This document shows, one piece after another, positions 38,226 through 48,672 of a stretch of 64,000 nt of DNA. Within the stretch, counting starts at the first letter, position 1; every line of letters starts with the position of its first letter. Source of the DNA: Gemmatimonadaceae bacterium (GTDB taxonomy: Bacteria > Gemmatimonadota > Gemmatimonadetes > Gemmatimonadales > Gemmatimonadaceae). The notes below the pieces were generated by a model, which was not told the origin of the DNA, did not search any database, and saw only the letters and a program-made list of their open reading frames with translations. The stretch lies in NCBI GenBank assembly GCA_014377535.1, contig JACMPK010000229.1, positions 27,692-91,691 of the forward strand, written 5' to 3'. The translations under genes were made by a program, and so were the position numbers.

Positions 38226-38298
38226 TGGAGCTGAGGGGAATCGAACCCCTGACCTCTGCAGTGCGATTGCAGCGCTCTACCAACTGAGCTACAGCCCC
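38226..38298 (-). tRNA. tRNA-Ala (anticodon CGC)
   Basis: Minus strand GGGGCTGTAGCTCAGTTGGTAGAGCGCTGCAATCGCACTGCAGAGGTCAGGGGTTCGAATCCCCTCAGCTCCA folds as a canonical cloverleaf. Confidence 0.96.
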
Positions 38299-38456
38299 GA
38301 CTCGCAGGCAACCGAACACACATGTGTACAGACACCTCGCACAGTCATCGGAAGCTATTCACGAAGAGCGATCTGGTCAACCAACATCTCGCCCATCTTT
38401 CCAACCTGCGATGGAACTCCATCCGCAACTCGAACATCTGTACCCTTCAGATCCTG

Positions 38457-39887
38457 ATGGTTCCATCATCCGCGTCCATGCATACACTCGACTCGACATT
38501 CGTCCGCGACCAGCTGGCGCTGCGTGCCTGCCCGCTGAACGAGGTGCGCCTGCAGCCGGAAGGCGAGTATGTGCTGTACTGGATGCAGAGCACGATGCGA
38601 TTCGAGGAGAACTGGGCACTGCGGTTCGCGACGCTTGAGGCCGACCGCGTGGGTAAGCCGCTCGTGATCTATCAGGGACTGAATCCGCACTACGAACATG
38701 CCAACGACCGCACCCACACGATGATCGTGGGCAACGCCGTGGAACTGGGCCGACGAGCGGACGCGCTGGGGTACACGTACCTCTTTCACCTGCGGACGAC
38801 GGTCGCAGGCGACAATCGCGTCGTGGACCGGCTCGCGACCCGTGCGTCGCTCGTCGTGACTGACGCATTTCCGACGGCCGGCGTCGATTCGCGCTCGGCG
38901 CGCGTGGCAGCGCGGATCGGTTGCCGGATGATGGCGGTGGATTCACATGGCGTGATTGCGGCAGCGGCGTTCCAGAAGGAGGAATTTGCCGCCCGCACGA
39001 TCCGTCCGAAGATCGCGAAACTGCGCGACTTCTCGCTGGAACCTGTACGTGACCAGCCGCCGCGGCTGTCCGTGAGCAATTCGTTGCGGGCGTCACTGGA
39101 GCTAGACGCGCTCGTGCTCGACGCGCTGGACGTGGCGGCGGCCGTGGCCTCGTGCGAGATCGACCACACCGTGGCAGCCGTGGTTGACCGCGCGCCAGGA
39201 CTGACGGCGGCACGTGCACAACTCTCCGCATTCTGCGCAGACACGCTGTCCGACTATTCCACCCGTCGCAACGCGCCCGCGGATTCGGCAGGCTCCAGCA
39301 GACTCTCGCCCTACCTGCATTACGGGCAGATCAGCGCGGCCGAAGTGGCGCGTACCGCACGCGAGACCGGCGCACCGGCGGAAGTCGAAAAGTTCTTCGA
39401 CGAGCTGCTCACCTGGCGCGAGCTGTCCCTGAACTTCTGCACGAGAAACCGGAAGTTCGCGACGCTGGACGGGCTCCCGAACTGGGTGCGCGCAAACATG
39501 GCGCGCCATGCGGCGGATCCACGCGAGCATGTCTACGATCTGGCGACCTTCGAGGCCGCGGCCACACATCACCCGCTCTGGAATGCGGCGCAGCGCGAGC
39601 TGATGGCCACGGGCTCGATCCATAATGTGATGCGCATGTACTGGGGCAAGTACATCGTGCTCTGGAGCGCGAGCTACGAGGAAGCGCTGCGGATCATGAT
39701 CACGCTGAACAACAAGTACGCGCTGGACGGTCGCGACCCGAACAGCTACGGCGGCATCCAGTGGTGCCTGGGCAAGTTCGACCGTCCCTGGCAGCGACGT
39801 CCGGTGCTGGGCACCATCCGCTACATGTCCATCGACCTGGCCTACAAGAAGTTCGACGCGCGGACGTACGAGCGGCGCTGGAGCTGA
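38457..39887 (+). CDS. phr: Deoxyribodipyrimidine photolyase, class II-like
   Basis: YVLYWMQSTMRFEENWALRFATLEADRVGKPLVIYQGL; PYLHYGQISAAEVA; HNVMRMYWGKYIVLWSASYEEALRIMITLNNKYALDGRDPNSYGGIQWCLGKFDRPW. Confidence 0.92.
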   Translation: MVPSSASMHTLDSTFVRDQLALRACPLNEVRLQPEGEYVLYWMQSTMRFEENWALRFATLEADRVGKPLVIYQGLNPHYEHANDRTHTMIVGNAVELGRRADALGYTYLFHLRTTVAGDNRVVDRLATRASLVVTDAFPTAGVDSRSARVAARIGCRMMAVDSHGVIAAAAFQKEEFAARTIRPKIAKLRDFSLEPVRDQPPRLSVSNSLRASLELDALVLDALDVAAAVASCEIDHTVAAVVDRAPGLTAARAQLSAFCADTLSDYSTRRNAPADSAGSSRLSPYLHYGQISAAEVARTARETGAPAEVEKFFDELLTWRELSLNFCTRNRKFATLDGLPNWVRANMARHAADPREHVYDLATFEAAATHHPLWNAAQRELMATGSIHNVMRMYWGKYIVLWSASYEEALRIMITLNNKYALDGRDPNSYGGIQWCLGKFDRPWQRRPVLGTIRYMSIDLAYKKFDARTYERRWS

Positions 39888-40081
39888 CTGCAGCAGCTGA
39901 CATGCGACACCGCTGCGCATCCCATGAAAGGTTGGGACCGCTCGCATGCTGGGGAGCGGAAACGACAAAGGGCGTACCGTCACCGAGTCGGAACACCCTT
40001 TGCCACGTCTTCCACGACCACCGATGTCATCTCGCGGCGCAGTGACGCCTGCAGAATCAACCAGGGATCAGCCCAGCCAGA

Positions 40082-40381
40082 CTAGCGTCGCGTCTCGTCC
40101 GTACCGCTGCGACGATTGCGGCTGCGTGCACCGCCCCCTTCGCGTCCGATCGATGCCATGTGTGCACGATCGCGGCTCACGATCTCGCCACCCTTCTTGC
40201 CCGCATCGCGTGCTTCATCGCGGGACCATTCGTGCGCGGTCCCCTTGGCGTGTGCTGCGCGACCGCCCTTTGAGGCGATCTCCTTCTGCCGACTGGGGTC
40301 CATGCTCGCAAACCCGCGCGTGCTCTTTCGCGGCTTCTCGTCGCCAATAGGCGCCGACCCGCGGTCCGTCGTCTCTGCCAT
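40082..40381 (-). CDS. KGG-repeat general stress protein
   Basis: MAETTDRG...FASMDPSRQKEIASKGGRAAHAKGTAHEWSRDEARDAGKKGGEIVSRDRAHMASIGREGG: KGG repeats. Confidence 0.85.
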   Translation of the reverse strand: MAETTDRGSAPIGDEKPRKSTRGFASMDPSRQKEIASKGGRAAHAKGTAHEWSRDEARDAGKKGGEIVSRDRAHMASIGREGGGARSRNRRSGTDETRR

Positions 40382-40748
40382 GCAGCGTCCTCCTGCCCCG
40401 TGAAAGGATGGCACCGTGAGTCCCGGACAAAGAAGCATGGTTATAGACCTGCACTGCCCCTCCGCTTGCACGGGGCCTGTCCAGATCATGTCAACCAGAT
40501 CCTGCTCCGAGATGTCCAATCGATGATGGAGCTGCCATCACCGCCAGGTCTCTGATGCTGTCTGCCAGGTACGACTCCGTAGCCTGTGCAGGACTTGCAC
40601 TTTGAACATATGCACAATGCGGGCCGCTGGACGAGCTTGGTCTTGGGGCATCTGCAGGCATTCCTGACTGAACGGCAAAGGTCGCTACAAGCTTGCAGAA
40701 AACTCCCACGCTCGAGCTTGCCAGAGGGAGCCGGACTATATTCGGCCC

Positions 40749-41693
40749 ATGTCACTGTCGCTCCGATTCCTCGGCACCTCCGCCGCACGCCCGACGGTCG
40801 AGCGAAACGTCTCGTCGATCGCGTTGGTTCGTGAAGGTGAAACCCTGCTCTTCGACTGCGGCGAAGGCACGCAGCGACAGATGATGCGTTACGGAGTGGG
40901 ATTCACCACGTCCGACATTTTTTTCACGCATTTTCATACGGACCATGTGCTCGGCGTCATCGGATTGACACGCACCATGGCCCTGCAGGGACGTACGGAG
41001 CTTCTGCGACTCTACGGTCCACCCGGCGCGCACAAGGCGTTGCGGGCGTGCATCGCGTTCGGGGGTGAACGCCTCACGTTCCCGGTAGAAATTGCCGAGC
41101 TGGAGGCGAATTCTTCGTTGGAACGCAACGAATACAGCATCCATACCCTGCCCGCAGAGCATCGCGGCGCGTCTGCGCTCGGTTATGCGCTGATCGAGAA
41201 GTGGAGGCTGGGACGATTCAATCCCGACCTTGCACGCGAGATCGGCATTCCTGAAGGACCGCTGTGGGGACAGTTGCATCGTGGCGAAAACGTGACGCTG
41301 CCCGACGGCCGCGACATCAACGCGACGACGCTCGTCGGCGCGCCGCGCGCCGGTCGCAAGATCGTGATCTCCGGCGACACGCGCCCCACCGCGGCATTGC
41401 GCGACATGGCCATGCACGCCGATGTCATCGTGCACGAAGCGACGTTCGGCGACGATGAGGCAGCACGCGCCGTCGAGACGGGACACAGCACCGCACGTGA
41501 AGCGGCGACGATTGCGCGTGATGCGCAGGCCCGCCGGCTACTGCTCACGCACTTTTCCGCGCGCTACTCGCGCGATCCGGGTGAACTGGTCACGCAGGCG
41601 CAGAGTGTCTTCAGCGCAACGGTCGCTGCGCGAGACGGCCTGGAAATCGAGGTGCCACACCACAGCGAAGTGGGTGAAGCGTCATTGCGCTGA
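40749..41693 (+). CDS. rnz: Ribonuclease Z
   Basis: FLGTSAARPTVERNVSSIALV, FTHFHTDHVLGVIGL, VISGDTRPT, LLLTHFSARYS. Confidence 0.94.
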   Translation: MSLSLRFLGTSAARPTVERNVSSIALVREGETLLFDCGEGTQRQMMRYGVGFTTSDIFFTHFHTDHVLGVIGLTRTMALQGRTELLRLYGPPGAHKALRACIAFGGERLTFPVEIAELEANSSLERNEYSIHTLPAEHRGASALGYALIEKWRLGRFNPDLAREIGIPEGPLWGQLHRGENVTLPDGRDINATTLVGAPRAGRKIVISGDTRPTAALRDMAMHADVIVHEATFGDDEAARAVETGHSTAREAATIARDAQARRLLLTHFSARYSRDPGELVTQAQSVFSATVAARDGLEIEVPHHSEVGEASLR

Positions 41694-41734
41694 CCATGCC
41701 CGGTTGCGCGTCGCACCGACGTACGCCTGTCAGC

Positions 41735-42214
41735 TCAGGGGCGGGATGGATCGTCTTCGTCGGCGTCGTCGAGGCCCAGGAGCACGTCGGCGTCACGACC
41801 TTCCCATCGAGTCACGCTCTCCTCGCCCGGCACCCAGAGCAGGCGCGCTGGAATGCCGTCGACGACGCTCAGCCACTCCACGCGCCCCGAGCGCGGTGAA
41901 CGGCAGCTCGCGCCAAGTGTCACCAGTTCCTGCCGCATCGCATCGACTTCCGCCGCATGACGCTTCACGTCGCGACGCGCCGCCCGCGCCACTGGCGACT
42001 CCATCTCCGCGTCGGGAGCGGCCAGCACCGTGTCATACCGAATGACGGCCGCGCGCCAGGCTTCACATTCCACGCGCAAGTCTGCCACAATACGGCGCAC
42101 CAACGGCAGCATCTGAGTGGCGAGCGCCATCGTGACCGATGCCGGCTCGGCCCGCGGCTCGATGGTCACGGGCAGCGGACGTGCACCCGAACTGGAATCT
42201 CCACCGATGTTCAT
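41735..42214 (-). CDS. DUF2203-like protein
   Basis: ATQMLPLVRRIVADLRVECEAW...RVEWLSVVDGIPARLLWVPGEESVTRWEGRDADVLLG. Start MNIGGDSS at 42214. Confidence 0.6.
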   Translation of the reverse strand: MNIGGDSSSGARPLPVTIEPRAEPASVTMALATQMLPLVRRIVADLRVECEAWRAAVIRYDTVLAAPDAEMESPVARAARRDVKRHAAEVDAMRQELVTLGASCRSPRSGRVEWLSVVDGIPARLLWVPGEESVTRWEGRDADVLLGLDDADEDDPSRP

Positions 42215-43374
42215 AATGCGGCCTGCCTGGGTGCTGTGGGGCGCGTACGGCTGGGCAGCGACGCTGCACGAACCAACTCGGAATAATAGCTCGACTCGCT
42301 GAAGGCGCGCTGCAGTGCGCCGCGCCATGTTCCTACCGGACTCACGAGCGAGTCGCTGATCGTGATCACGCGCCGCACGGGTCCGCGCATGCGCGTGACC
42401 GGACGTGGACCCGCGCTCGTGCGCACGGCGACGAAGGCGACTTCGCTGCTGTCATACCGCAGGTCGAGCGAGATCGGTCCCACCTCGACGCGTGACGACG
42501 AGTCGGGCAGCTGCTTCGGCAGCATGCGACGAGCGGCCGACCACCAGGCCGGAGCAGCGAGCACAATCGGCTCGAGCGAGTAGCGATGCGTGTCTCGATC
42601 CTCGTCAATCACCTGCTCGTCGTGCACGAGGAAGCGCGCCGCGAGCGAGTCACCGCTGCGCGCGAGGGTGAAGCTCAGCGAGTCGAATGACAGGGACGCC
42701 ATGGCGCGACTCGCTTCCTTGCCGAGGGGACCGGCGCGGCGTCCCGCCAGCACGATGGCACTGGCGAGATCTCGGCGCGCTGCACCAATCGCGGACTGCG
42801 CCGCGGCGGGCGCGATCACGTCGCCGAGGGCGAGACGCCGACCAGTGGGCAGGTCTACCGTGGCGCGGTACGTGTCATGGGTGCCCAGCTCACCCACGGT
42901 GCGATCGACATGCACATCGATGCCGAGAGTGGTGCCGACCACATCGGCCGCCGTGATGCTGGCCTCGACGGCCCGGGGCGCGTCGTCGGCGGGTTCATCA
43001 GCCTCCAGCCGCTCCGCACCGGGATGCGCGCGCACGTACGCCATCGCCTCGCGCAGCACGGTGGAATCTGCATACACCAGCGTGCTGTCGCCGCTCACGA
43101 GGTCGCGACGGAAGACGCGGCTCACGAGAAACGTGACGTCGCGGAAGTTGACGGGCTCCTCGGCGACGTAGATCTCGATGAGTCGACCGCCGAGTGTGGC
43201 GATCAGCATTGGTGCGCGCTGCACAATGACGGTATCGGCGGAGCTGCGCACCCACGCCGTCGAATCGTCGGAGACCAGCAGGAATTCTGCGGTCGGTCGT
43301 GCGCTGTCGCGCGCTGCCGGCGCACAGGCAGCCATGAGTGCGACGCAGGCGATGCAGAGCCCGGCCCGACGCAT
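42211..43374 (-). CDS. Putative lipoprotein of unknown function
   Basis: C-terminal part of ORF 42211..46287; start MRRAGLCIACVALMAACAPAARDSARPTAEF with lipobox at 43374. ATGA overlap with the following gene. Confidence 0.65.
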   Translation of the reverse strand: MRRAGLCIACVALMAACAPAARDSARPTAEFLLVSDDSTAWVRSSADTVIVQRAPMLIATLGGRLIEIYVAEEPVNFRDVTFLVSRVFRRDLVSGDSTLVYADSTVLREAMAYVRAHPGAERLEADEPADDAPRAVEASITAADVVGTTLGIDVHVDRTVGELGTHDTYRATVDLPTGRRLALGDVIAPAAAQSAIGAARRDLASAIVLAGRRAGPLGKEASRAMASLSFDSLSFTLARSGDSLAARFLVHDEQVIDEDRDTHRYSLEPIVLAAPAWWSAARRMLPKQLPDSSSRVEVGPISLDLRYDSSEVAFVAVRTSAGPRPVTRMRGPVRRVITISDSLVSPVGTWRGALQRAFSESSYYSELVRAASLPSRTRPTAPRQAAL

Positions 43375-43376
43375 TT

Positions 43377-44279
43377 TCACTGGCGGAGCTCGACCCCGGC
43401 CCAACGCTCCACGAGCTTCACGGCCTCGACATGGTCCGCCTCGTCGCCAAGCTCGAGGTGTGCGATACGCATCAGGTCGGCGGCAAGCTGCAGCGCCGGC
43501 GAGGCACCCTTCTGACCGCGCGCGATAGATGCGGCGATGCCGGCGTCCTTGTCCAGCAGTGCAAGCCGGAACGTGCGCGGGAATGCGCCCGTCAGCACAC
43601 GCTCGGGGAACAGGTTCATGGAGGCGTTCGAGCGGCCGGACGAGGCGTTGATCACGTCGAGTGCAACCTGTGGCGTGACGCCCGCCTTCATCGCAACCAC
43701 GAGACCTTCGGCCGTGGACCAGATATGCAGCGCCAGCAACGCATTGTTGACCGCCTTGAGCGCATGTCCCGCGCCCACCTCGCCGCAATGCACGATCTTG
43801 CCCGCGAAGCTCTCGAGCGCCGGGCGCGCACGGTCGAGTGCCGCGGCGGTGCCACCAACCATCACGGTCAGTGTCCCCGCTTCCGCACCGACCACGCCAC
43901 CACTGACCGGTGCGTCGATGAAGTCCACACCGCGCGCGGCCAGGTCGGCGGCAATACGACGGCTGGTATCCGGATCGCCTGAGGTGCAATCCACGAAGAG
44001 CACGCCCGGCTCGAGCGCCTGCAGCATCGCCTGCCCATCGGCGTTCAGCAGCGCCGCCACATCCGAGGATTCGGGCAGGCAGGTGATCACGATCGAGGCG
44101 CCGCGCACGGCATCGGCCGGCGATGTCGCGACGCGCGCACCCGCGGCGGCAGCGGCGCTGCCGGTCGCCCGTTGGACGGTGCGATTCCAGACGGTGAGCG
44201 TGTGGCCGGCGCGCCCCAGATGCGCGGCCATGGGTGCGCCGATGGCGCCGAGTCCGAGAAAGGCGACGGTGAGAGACAT
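43377..44279 (-). CDS. NAD(P)-dependent oxidoreductase, 3-hydroxyisobutyrate dehydrogenase family
   Basis: VAFLGLGAIGAPMAAHLGRAGHTLTVWNRT; DAPVSGGVVGAEAGTLTVMVGG; GHALKAVNNALLA. Confidence 0.93.
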   Translation of the reverse strand: MSLTVAFLGLGAIGAPMAAHLGRAGHTLTVWNRTVQRATGSAAAAAGARVATSPADAVRGASIVITCLPESSDVAALLNADGQAMLQALEPGVLFVDCTSGDPDTSRRIAADLAARGVDFIDAPVSGGVVGAEAGTLTVMVGGTAAALDRARPALESFAGKIVHCGEVGAGHALKAVNNALLALHIWSTAEGLVVAMKAGVTPQVALDVINASSGRSNASMNLFPERVLTGAFPRTFRLALLDKDAGIAASIARGQKGASPALQLAADLMRIAHLELGDEADHVEAVKLVERWAGVELRQ

Positions 44280-44317
44280 GGCCAAACCTAGTGCCACGGC
44301 TGACGTAGCTTTGCGGC

Positions 44318-44563
44318 ATGCGGACGATCGTGATGATTGACGGGATGCAGGCGGTGCACTGCGTGCGCGCGGTGCAGACGGCGCTCGCGATGGTGCCCGG
44401 CATCAGCTGGTGCGACGTGTCGATGGGTCGCGTTGAGGTGGAGCACGACGGTCGCGCCGTGGAGCCGCTGCTACGCGAGGCCATCGGTGTGGCGGGATTT
44501 GCGGTGCGCACCGTGCACGCGGAGCGCGCGGTGCGTCGGTTGCCGATCATCGGCGACTCGTGA
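44318..44563 (+). CDS. HMA-like (heavy-metal-associated fold) small protein
   Basis: IVMIDGMQAVHCVRAVQTALAMVPGISWCDVSMGRVEVEHDG: ferredoxin-like HMA pattern. Confidence 0.65.
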   Translation: MRTIVMIDGMQAVHCVRAVQTALAMVPGISWCDVSMGRVEVEHDGRAVEPLLREAIGVAGFAVRTVHAERAVRRLPIIGDS

Positions 44564-44739
44564 TGCAGGGTCGGCTGCGCGGGGTTACGACCGCTGGGGG
44601 GCAGGCCTAAATTTGCCGAGCGAGCGAGTTGGCGCCCCGGCGCGGCTGGCTGAATTCCTGGCGACCGGACGGTCGTCTCCTTCCGTGACGTCGGCTGTCG
44701 TGCCTGATCTGGCCGAGCAGCCGCCCGAGTGACCGGCAC

Positions 44740-46158
44740 ATGATGGCCAAAAAACGACGCGACGACGATCTGCCGATCGCCGCGCTGCTGGCCCCGGACA
44801 TCCTCGCGCTTCTCCTCGAGGCGCCGGAAGCGGTGGCCGCCGAGACGGAGGAGATGCATCCGGCCGACCTGGCGGATGTCGCGGAAGCGATTCCGCGCGA
44901 CCGTGTCGTGGCGCTGCTGAATGCGCTGGGTGCCGAGCGCGCCGCCGACGTGCTGGAGTACCTGGACGAGGACCTGCGCAGCGACGTGCTGGAGACGATG
45001 ACGACGCGCCAGGCCGCGCAGCTCGTCACCGAGATGACACCGGACGATCGCGCCGAGGTGCTGGACGAGCTGGAGGAGGATGTCGCCGACGAGATTCTCT
45101 CGGCACTCCCTCCGGAGCAGCAGCGCGAGACGGAGCAGCTGCTCGCGTACGACGTGGACACCGCCGGCCGACTGATGACGACCGAGTTCGTGTCGGTGCC
45201 GTCGTCGCAGCGAGTGGAGGATGCGCTCGCCAGTGTGCGCTCCATCGCGCGCATCGGTCGCAAGGAAGCGATGTACACGATCTACAGCACCGACGACGTG
45301 GGTCGGGTGAATGGCGTGATGTCGCTGCGTGAACTGCTGGCGGCGCCGGATGGTCAGATCGTGTCGGAGATCGCCTGGTCGGAAGTCGTGACCGTGACCG
45401 TGCATGCCGGCCGCGAGGAGATCGTGGAACGGACATCGAAGTACGATCTCGTGGCCGTGCCGGTGGTGGACGAGAACATGCGGCTGGTGGGCGTGGTGAC
45501 GGTGGACGACGTGATCGACATCGTGCAGGAAGACGCGACGGAGGACGTGCAGAAGCTGGGCGGCATGGAGGCGCTGGACGATCCATACATCGACACCGGA
45601 TTCTTCACGCTGCTGCGCAAGCGCGCGAGCTGGCTGACGATTCTCTTCATCGGCGAGATGTTCACGGCGGTGGCGATGGGCCGCTTCGAGGGCGAGATCC
45701 AGCGTGCGGCCGTGCTCGCGCTGTTCGTGCCGCTGATCATCAGTTCGGGCGGCAACTCCGGCTCGCAGGCGACGTCGCTGCTGATTCGTGCCCTCGCGTT
45801 GCGTGAGGTGCGCCTGCGCGATTGGTGGCGCGTGGCCATGCGAGAGCTGCCGAGTGGTCTGCTGCTTGGCGCGCTGCTTGGCGTGATCGGGTTTGCGCGG
45901 ATTGAAGTGTGGCAGTCGGTCGGGCTGTCGAATTATGGCGACGGCCATACGCTCCTTGCGCTCACCGTGGCGCTGTCGTTGATCAGCGTGGTGACGTTCG
46001 GCACTCTGGTCGGCGCGATGCTGCCGTTTGCGCTCAAACGCGTGGGACTGGATCCGGCGAGTGCCTCGGCACCGCTCGTCGCCACGCTGGTGGACGTGAC
46101 CGGCCTCGTGATCTACTTCACGCTGGCCCTGCTGCTGTTGCGCGGCACGTATCTCTGA
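44740..46158 (+). CDS. mgtE: Magnesium transporter MgtE
   Basis: MgtE_N, CBS pair (VSVPSSQRVEDALASVR...VVDENMRLVGVVTVDDVIDIV) and SSGGNSGSQATSLLIRALALREV. Confidence 0.94.
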   Translation: MMAKKRRDDDLPIAALLAPDILALLLEAPEAVAAETEEMHPADLADVAEAIPRDRVVALLNALGAERAADVLEYLDEDLRSDVLETMTTRQAAQLVTEMTPDDRAEVLDELEEDVADEILSALPPEQQRETEQLLAYDVDTAGRLMTTEFVSVPSSQRVEDALASVRSIARIGRKEAMYTIYSTDDVGRVNGVMSLRELLAAPDGQIVSEIAWSEVVTVTVHAGREEIVERTSKYDLVAVPVVDENMRLVGVVTVDDVIDIVQEDATEDVQKLGGMEALDDPYIDTGFFTLLRKRASWLTILFIGEMFTAVAMGRFEGEIQRAAVLALFVPLIISSGGNSGSQATSLLIRALALREVRLRDWWRVAMRELPSGLLLGALLGVIGFARIEVWQSVGLSNYGDGHTLLALTVALSLISVVTFGTLVGAMLPFALKRVGLDPASASAPLVATLVDVTGLVIYFTLALLLLRGTYL

Positions 46159-46165
46159 TGCGCCT

Positions 46166-47089
46166 GTGGACGACACAGTCGTGACGACCGCACCCGTGAT
46201 GAAGGCGACAGCGGTCACGCACCCGTTGCGCGGCACGGTGCTCGTGCTGATCAGCGCCGCGTCGTTCGGGACCACGTTGATTTTCACGCAACGCGCGATC
46301 GACGGCGGTGTGACGCTCAGCGCGCTGCTCCTCTATCGCTACATCTTCGGCACAATCCTGCTTGGCCTGGTGGCCGGAGGCGTGCGCCAGGTGCTGGCCG
46401 TGGGCGAGCGGAAGTGGCGCCTGCTGCTGATCGGCGGGCTCGCGCAGACTGCGATCGCCGGGCTCACGGTCGGCGCGGTGACGCGCATCCCCGCCGCCAG
46501 CGTCGCCTTTCTCTTCTACACCTATCCGACCTGGGTCGCGCTGCTCGCGATCGTGCGACGGACGGAAACGGTGGACCGGTGGAACGCGGCGGCGCTCGCG
46601 CTGTCGCTGGCCGGGATCGTGACGATCGTCGGCAACCCGGTTGCCTCGAATCTCGACCCGCGCGGCGTGGCTCTCGCACTCACGGCCGCCGTGGTCTATG
46701 CGGTGTTGATTCCCTGGTTGGCCAAGATTCAAGACAAACTGAAGCCTGCGGCCGCGATGACCTGGATCGCACTCGGCGCGGCGATCTGCTTTCTCGTCGC
46801 CGCGCTGGTGTTGCAGACGCCGCTCATGCCGGTGACGTCCGCGTTGCTGATCAACGCCGGCGCACTCGCGCTGATCGCGACGACGCTGGCATTCACGACC
46901 TTCCTGGCCGGTCTCGCGATCCTGGGGCCGGTGCGCACGTCGATCGTGAGCACGGTGGAGCCGTTCTGGACGGCACTGCTCGCAGGCCTCGTGCTGGGGC
47001 AGGCCGTCGGCCCGCGCACATGGATTGGTGGTGCAATGATCGCAGCCGCGATGCTCGTGCTGCAGCGGAAGCGGGCGACGTCAGCCTGA
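46166..47089 (+). CDS. EamA/DMT-family transporter
   Basis: 10-TM pattern; PAASVAFLFYTYPTWVALLAIV and LGPVRTSIVSTVEPFWTALLAGLVLGQ. Confidence 0.9.
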   Translation: MDDTVVTTAPVMKATAVTHPLRGTVLVLISAASFGTTLIFTQRAIDGGVTLSALLLYRYIFGTILLGLVAGGVRQVLAVGERKWRLLLIGGLAQTAIAGLTVGAVTRIPAASVAFLFYTYPTWVALLAIVRRTETVDRWNAAALALSLAGIVTIVGNPVASNLDPRGVALALTAAVVYAVLIPWLAKIQDKLKPAAAMTWIALGAAICFLVAALVLQTPLMPVTSALLINAGALALIATTLAFTTFLAGLAILGPVRTSIVSTVEPFWTALLAGLVLGQAVGPRTWIGGAMIAAAMLVLQRKRATSA

Positions 47090-47110
47090 CCGTGCCGGTG
47101 TCGACGTGAC

Positions 47111-47860
47111 TCAGGTGTCGTCGACGCGCGGCTTGTGACGATTGCGGTCGGTGTAGGCGAAGATTCCCGCGCCGATCAAGGCGATGGCGGCGAAGCTGAA
47201 CCACTGCACGGCGTAACTCCTGTGCGCGCCTTCGGACGGCGGCGGCGGCATGAGGCGAGGCGGGATGTTGCCCTTCGGTGACGTGTCGCCAAGCTGCACC
47301 AGGTGCACACGCGCAATTGGATAGGGCATGCCCTGCTGCACGACATGGAAGTCGAGCGTGCGCATCAGCTTCGGGCTCGTGACGCCGGGAGCAGCACTGT
47401 CGGAGCTCAAGGCCGGCAGCGCAAACGCGAGGATGTCGGCGGTATCGCGTTCGCGCCATGCCGGCTGGTCGATCCGCTTGCCGTCAGGCGAGTAGACCCA
47501 GCCACGATTCACGAGGTAGGCGGTATCACGACCAGCGATGCGCAGTGGCGTGAGGAGGTTCACACCGGGTGAGCCGCCGCGTATGCGTTGCGTGACGACG
47601 ACTTCGTTGGCGTAATCGAACACGCCGCGCAACGTGACCCGGCGATATCGCATGGCCGCGCTGTCGTGCGGCAGCAATGCCACGGGAACGGGTACGGCGC
47701 CGAAGTTCGCTGCCACTTCCGCATTCAGGGCCCGACGCTGTGCCAAACGGTCCAGCTGCCAGAAGCCGAGCCGCGCGAACAGCGTTGCCAGCGCGACAGC
47801 GATCACGACGAATACGATCACCCGCACGCGAACCGTGCCGCGCGTTCCGTCAGTCGGCAT
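47111..47860 (-). CDS. SURF1 family protein
   Basis: LGFWQLDRLAQRRALNAEVAANF; RYRRVTLRGVFDYANEVVVTQRIRGGSPGVNLLTPLRIAGRDTAYLVNRGWV; YAVQWFSFAAIALIG. Confidence 0.92.
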   Translation of the reverse strand: MPTDGTRGTVRVRVIVFVVIAVALATLFARLGFWQLDRLAQRRALNAEVAANFGAVPVPVALLPHDSAAMRYRRVTLRGVFDYANEVVVTQRIRGGSPGVNLLTPLRIAGRDTAYLVNRGWVYSPDGKRIDQPAWRERDTADILAFALPALSSDSAAPGVTSPKLMRTLDFHVVQQGMPYPIARVHLVQLGDTSPKGNIPPRLMPPPPSEGAHRSYAVQWFSFAAIALIGAGIFAYTDRNRHKPRVDDT

Positions 47861-48672
47861 CAGAACAGTGTCATCTGTTCGCCAAGCTGGTCGGGTGTGA
47901 CTGGCGTCTGACCGAGGAGGCGCTGGAGCTGCCGCACGCTTTCGGGACTGTGGCCCGAGAAGTGGTTGTTCACGAACCCATAGATCGTCTTCACGCGCTC
48001 GGTCAGTCCCGTGATGGCGTTGGCCCACGCGTGCAGCTCGCGCGTGCGGTCCACCTGGATGTGGCTGTAGTCAGTGAAGTCGCGGTTCGGCCCCATCCAC
48101 CGCAGATAGGCGGTATCCGACGTTGGATTCTCTGCCAGTGCCAGCATCTGCTTGCGCGGAATCCAGCGGGCATCGGTGAGCGTGAGCGCGACGTTGTACT
48201 CACGCAGAAGCGCCAGGACGCCGTCATTGATCCAGCCGCGCTGCCGGAACTCAATGGCGAACGGGATTTCCTTCGTGGGGAGCGTGGGGAGGAACGAGAC
48301 GAGCGCAGGCAGTTCCGATGGCGCGAAGTCCGGCCCGAGCTGGATCAGGACGATGCCGAGCTTGTCGTCGAGTTCGCGCGCGCGATCGAGGAAGAGGGCG
48401 GTGAGGTCAGCCGACTCGCGCAGGCGATTGTCGTGCGTGATTTCCTGCGGAAGCTTGAGTGCGAACTTGAAGCCGTCCGGTACGCGTGCGGCCCAGCCAC
48501 GGACGCTGCGGACGGCGGGGATTGCATAGAACGTGGAATCGATCTCGACAGACTCGAACGCACGGGAGTACACGCCGAGGTAATCGGGTGCTTTCGTGCC
48601 GGACGGATAGAACGAGCCGAGCCAGGCGTCGTAATTCCAGCCCTGCGTGCCGAGCCGGATGGAGGCTGCCAT
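47860..48672 (-). CDS. DUF72 domain-containing protein
   Basis: IRLGTQGWNYDAWLGSFYPSGTKAPDYLGVYSRAFESVEIDSTFYAIP...GFVNNHFSGHSPESVRQL. Confidence 0.93.
   Translation of the reverse strand: MAASIRLGTQGWNYDAWLGSFYPSGTKAPDYLGVYSRAFESVEIDSTFYAIPAVRSVRGWAARVPDGFKFALKLPQEITHDNRLRESADLTALFLDRARELDDKLGIVLIQLGPDFAPSELPALVSFLPTLPTKEIPFAIEFRQRGWINDGVLALLREYNVALTLTDARWIPRKQMLALAENPTSDTAYLRWMGPNRDFTDYSHIQVDRTRELHAWANAITGLTERVKTIYGFVNNHFSGHSPESVRQLQRLLGQTPVTPDQLGEQMTLF

Noticed and set aside
44564-44739. Possible Mg2+ riboswitch (M-box) upstream of mgtE
   Set aside because: No M-box consensus could be recognised by eye; a covariance scan would be required.
43375-46287. 1358-aa minus-strand ORF 42211..46287
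   Set aside because: Only its C-terminal ~390 aa (from MRRAGLC, 43374) looks real. The rest is low-complexity antisense to the dehydrogenase, HMA and mgtE genes, a common artefact of GC-rich sequence.
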